Below, piece by piece: positions 61,220-64,000 of a stretch of 64,000 nucleotides of DNA. Both the position numbers and the translations under genes were made by a program. The number at the start of each line of letters is the position of its first letter. Position 1 is the first letter of the stretch. Source of the DNA: Rotaria macrura. Taxonomy: Eukaryota; Rotifera; Eurotatoria; Philodinida; Philodinidae. Where the stretch lies: positions 62,001-126,000 of the forward strand of contig OENT01000071.1 in assembly GCA_900239685.1 (NCBI GenBank), read 5' to 3'. Below the pieces are notes generated by a model that saw only the letters and a program-made list of their open reading frames with translations, did no database searches and was not told where the DNA came from.

Positions 61220-63898
61220 TTATTTAACACTTGCTTTTGAAATCAGTTTATTTATTCGTTCTTGCATAGAGTTTTCAAGTGATTCGGTCGTAGGAATGAA
61301 TAGTAGAGCATTGATGACGATGTTTTTCGGGTCCAAAATACGCCACTCTATGGTTTCAATGTTATCATCTATATGTGCAATGTATCGTGGTACGGTACAT
61401 GGAAATGAGGTATAACTATTTTGCTTGACACTACATTCAAGAACGGGTAGTAATTGTTGATTATCATACACAAATGGCACAGCATACGTTGGATCACAAC
61501 TATAATGTACACTAGGACTAACAAATATAGCATTGGCAAAATCAGCTATATCGTAAGCTTGACAACCTCGTCGAATATGATTCTTTGGACGAATAACACG
61601 TTTTCCATTGCTAAGTACTGTATCAGGTTTGGTCAATCCATCGAAAAGAATCGATTGAATGACTGAAATATTTGTTCCATGATAAACTATCTCGGGAAAG
61701 TTATTTACATCATATTCTTTCAAAATTAAACAAGAACATGCGACAGGTTGTTCTCGTGAAATCAATGGTTTTTCAAATACATTTTCTATAAACATATCTA
61801 CAGGTAACGTAAGCATAGTTGGAATAATGCTAACATATTGTACGAACATATGTATACCATCGAGCATGGGAAGACGTGCTTGACGTGTATCACAACTAAA
61901 CCAATAAGGAGTTGATATAGCCAATGTATACATACGAGCATTAGGCTCATTAGCCATAGATACAACAGGTAGTTCAAGAAGTTTGTGAGTATTTTCATAG
62001 AGAGTTGTTTCGAACAAACACATGCAACCGGGTAAATTAAATTTTCCGGTATCAGTTAAAACAAGTGTTCTGACTTCGAATTCAATTTCATCTTTAATAG
62101 AATATTGAGCAAATGTAAATGCTATATTATGAGCATTGATTGTTTGCACATCTACTGAAGGCTGCAATTGAAAAGTATTGACGCTTGCTTGCGTTATAAA
62201 GTACTTATAAAATGAGCGAAAATCAAATTTAGGATCTTGACGAATATATTGATAATAATTATTTTCATCCGGTGGTTGTCTATGTAGAGTAAGACTAATT
62301 GGTGTATTGATATATTTTGAATCTATGAAACGTGTGCGGCATACGGCAGATAGAATAGTTGTATCACTTGTCTCAAAATGTAATTGACGTTGAGCAATGG
62401 AAAAATAAATATTATCATCGCTCAAGAAATTTGACAATTCATATAATAGATCCTCATAATTAGTTGCATGATGACATTGAATTGTAAATTTAGGGCTATC
62501 ATCCTTATCTTCATCTAAATATATGTGAACGTCGAGTAATTTATGATGTTTAAGATTCTTTCGATATTTTAGTAAAACATCATCGATAGTTTTTGTTAGA
62601 TCGTCGTCTAGTTCTTCAGAAAATGTATATTCAAAAATAGTTGCTTGATAATCATTTTTAATATTTACATTGGCACCATATTCGAGTAGAAGCTCAACAA
62701 CTTTTAGATGACCATAATATTTTGCTACGTGTAATGGAGTATTCTTAGGAGTTTCTTTCATTCGAATATTAATGTCAGCTTTATGCTCCAACAACCATTT
62801 AACAACAGTATACTGTCCATGATGACAAGCATGATGCAATAAACTTAAACCTTTGGAATCAATGAGATTTGGTGCCCTATCAGAAAAATAGTATTGAAAC
62901 CACCAATATATACCTTTGCGTGCCATTTCAAACATATCTTGACTACGCATAGATTGAAAAATATCAGCAATCTTATTGTCATGTTTGCCATCTTCATTTT
63001 CAGCAATTAAACCCCATCGATTACAAAGCGTTGAATTACAGCCTCGTTGAAGAAGATAATTAACAATGACAGCATGGCCACCATAGACAGCTAGATGTAA
63101 AGCAGTATTTCCATTGATATCAACAATATCCATATTAGCTGACAATGTTTCAACAAAGAAACGTACATGATCAAAATAACCTTTTTTACTAGCACAATGT
63201 AGTAATGTTTGACGTTGTGAATAGTATTCTTCATCAATATGTTGTTCTAATGTATTCGTTGAAAACCACTCAATATCATTGGCAGCAGTTCTGATGTATG
63301 GCAACTGTTTTAGTTCAATAAAAGCTTGCTGCACATCTTTATTACAAGCTTCATCTTCTGCTGTTGTATTTCCAATATTTAATATTTGATGATTGGCTCC
63401 ACTCTCCAAAAGACAACGAACAACATCAGCATGTCCAAAAAAAGAAGCAGCATGTAGAGCAGTACTTTTCGTACGTTGTGGTAAGTCAGGTTCAGCACCT
63501 TGTTCAGTTAGAAATTGTACTGCTGCTAGATTACCGGAACGTGCTGCACAATAAAGCATTGTTTGACCCGTCACTGGATCTTGAGAATTAATTTTTTTCA
63601 AACTAGCATGACGTATTCGATCCTTTAGAATATGTATTAAAGCAGGTTCGCCAGCTAGTTGCTGTGGAGTATATTGAATAAATGGTAGGTCAGTGATCCA
63701 TTCTTTTGAAGAATCATACTTCTTACGTTTATCGAAATCAGATAATGTTTCATACGCACGAACTTTACATCGAAACTCATCAGCTGAAATTTTATTTTGT
63801 TTATGATCTTGAATTATTTGACGATAACATAAACGCAATTGAGGAAAATTAATTTTGTCTGAAACTCCCAATATTTCATAAGGTGTTTTATTTGGCAT
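61220..63898 (-). CDS. J-like, ankyrin-repeat and ADP-ribosyltransferase-like protein
   Basis: A single exon of about 892 residues. The start is ATG 63898 (MPNKTPYEILGV). Residues 5-65 resemble a DnaJ domain (YEILGV, AYETLSDFDKRKKYD), but the HPD motif needed to stimulate Hsp70 is replaced by DHKQ. Ankyrin repeats cover about 112-190 (LYCAARSGNLAAVQFL, TALHAASFFGHADVVRCLL), 230-295 (NTALHLAVYGGHAVIVNYLL) and 350-420 (LLHHACHHGQYTVVKWLL, TPLHVAKYYGHLKVVELLL). A 300-residue middle part is unrecognised. The C-terminal 130 residues carry YHGT, ILFDGL, AIFVSPSVHYS and IEWRILDPKNI, arranged like the H-Y-E core of PARP-type ADP-ribosyltransferases. Catalysis is an inference. The gene has no introns, unlike its neighbours, so retroposition or transfer is possible. 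Confidence 0.85.
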   Translation of the reverse strand: MPNKTPYEILGVSDKINFPQLRLCYRQIIQDHKQNKISADEFRCKVRAYETLSDFDKRKKYDSSKEWITDLPFIQYTPQQLAGEPALIHILKDRIRHASLKKINSQDPVTGQTMLYCAARSGNLAAVQFLTEQGAEPDLPQRTKSTALHAASFFGHADVVRCLLESGANHQILNIGNTTAEDEACNKDVQQAFIELKQLPYIRTAANDIEWFSTNTLEQHIDEEYYSQRQTLLHCASKKGYFDHVRFFVETLSANMDIVDINGNTALHLAVYGGHAVIVNYLLQRGCNSTLCNRWGLIAENEDGKHDNKIADIFQSMRSQDMFEMARKGIYWWFQYYFSDRAPNLIDSKGLSLLHHACHHGQYTVVKWLLEHKADINIRMKETPKNTPLHVAKYYGHLKVVELLLEYGANVNIKNDYQATIFEYTFSEELDDDLTKTIDDVLLKYRKNLKHHKLLDVHIYLDEDKDDSPKFTIQCHHATNYEDLLYELSNFLSDDNIYFSIAQRQLHFETSDTTILSAVCRTRFIDSKYINTPISLTLHRQPPDENNYYQYIRQDPKFDFRSFYKYFITQASVNTFQLQPSVDVQTINAHNIAFTFAQYSIKDEIEFEVRTLVLTDTGKFNLPGCMCLFETTLYENTHKLLELPVVSMANEPNARMYTLAISTPYWFSCDTRQARLPMLDGIHMFVQYVSIIPTMLTLPVDMFIENVFEKPLISREQPVACSCLILKEYDVNNFPEIVYHGTNISVIQSILFDGLTKPDTVLSNGKRVIRPKNHIRRGCQAYDIADFANAIFVSPSVHYSCDPTYAVPFVYDNQQLLPVLECSVKQNSYTSFPCTVPRYIAHIDDNIETIEWRILDPKNIVINALLFIPTTESLENSMQERINKLISKASVK

Positions 63899-64000
63899 TG
63901 TTAGCAATTATACGAAGGTTCCATCTCTATTTAAGTGTTCAATAATTTATTTTAACCTACCAGATTATTTAAAACTTGACTGACTGAAGAAAATAGTTCC
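63899..64000. other. 5' flank of the J-like/ankyrin gene
   Basis: About 100 bp upstream of the ATG at the window edge. It contains an ACCTACCAGATT stretch whose complement, CTGGTAGGT, could be a splice donor of an upstream non-coding exon. Nothing else is visible. Confidence 0.4.

Overview
This is AT-rich eukaryotic nuclear DNA. Seven clear multi-exon genes have mostly 50-90 bp introns with GT..AG ends, plus one small single-exon gene and one long intronless gene. Family content (ILVBL, DIS3L2, HTATIP2 orthologues, PWWP proteins, a large J-like/ankyrin protein) is that of an invertebrate animal. Short introns, low GC and this gene style suggest a rotifer, probably bdelloid; that is an inference, not proved by the window. 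Two single N positions (23921 and 34295) mark assembly joins.

Layout. Minus strand 261-4427: a long acidic protein with an SP-K-E-E repeat array, cut by the window edge. About 4.4-21.4 kb: a desert with no convincing gene, holding simple repeats, one copy of a dispersed repeat (18281-18806) and a hAT-like non-autonomous transposon (19613-20933). Minus strand 21.46-25.84 kb: two neighbouring paralogous PWWP-domain genes sharing a tract with no difference that I can see, followed by a small zinc-finger gene (26282-26788). A second copy of the dispersed repeat lies at 28108-28654, so the pair is bracketed by direct repeats. Minus strand 29738-33919: an unrecognised Q/S/T-rich protein in about eight exons. 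Minus strand 34484-42308: DIS3L2 exoribonuclease with one 3.4 kb intron among small ones. HTATIP2 (plus, 42958-44758) is head-to-head with DIS3L2. Another gene-poor stretch follows. ILVBL/HACL2 (plus, 48358-53218) carries a roughly 1.07 kb foldback element in intron 2. It converges tail-to-tail, about 93 bp apart, with an unrecognised minus-strand gene (53312-56435) whose 1.5 kb intron holds a decayed relative of the hAT-like element. After 4.8 kb without genes, a single-exon minus-strand gene (61220-63898) encodes a J-like, ankyrin and ADP-ribosyltransferase-like protein.

The genes do not form one pathway: RNA decay (DIS3L2), ER lipid metabolism (ILVBL), a redox/short-chain-dehydrogenase-like regulator (HTATIP2) and probable chromatin factors (PWWP pair) are neighbours by position only. 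The most unusual parts are the recombining PWWP pair, the two long-inverted-repeat elements, and the J-like/ankyrin/ART-like fusion.
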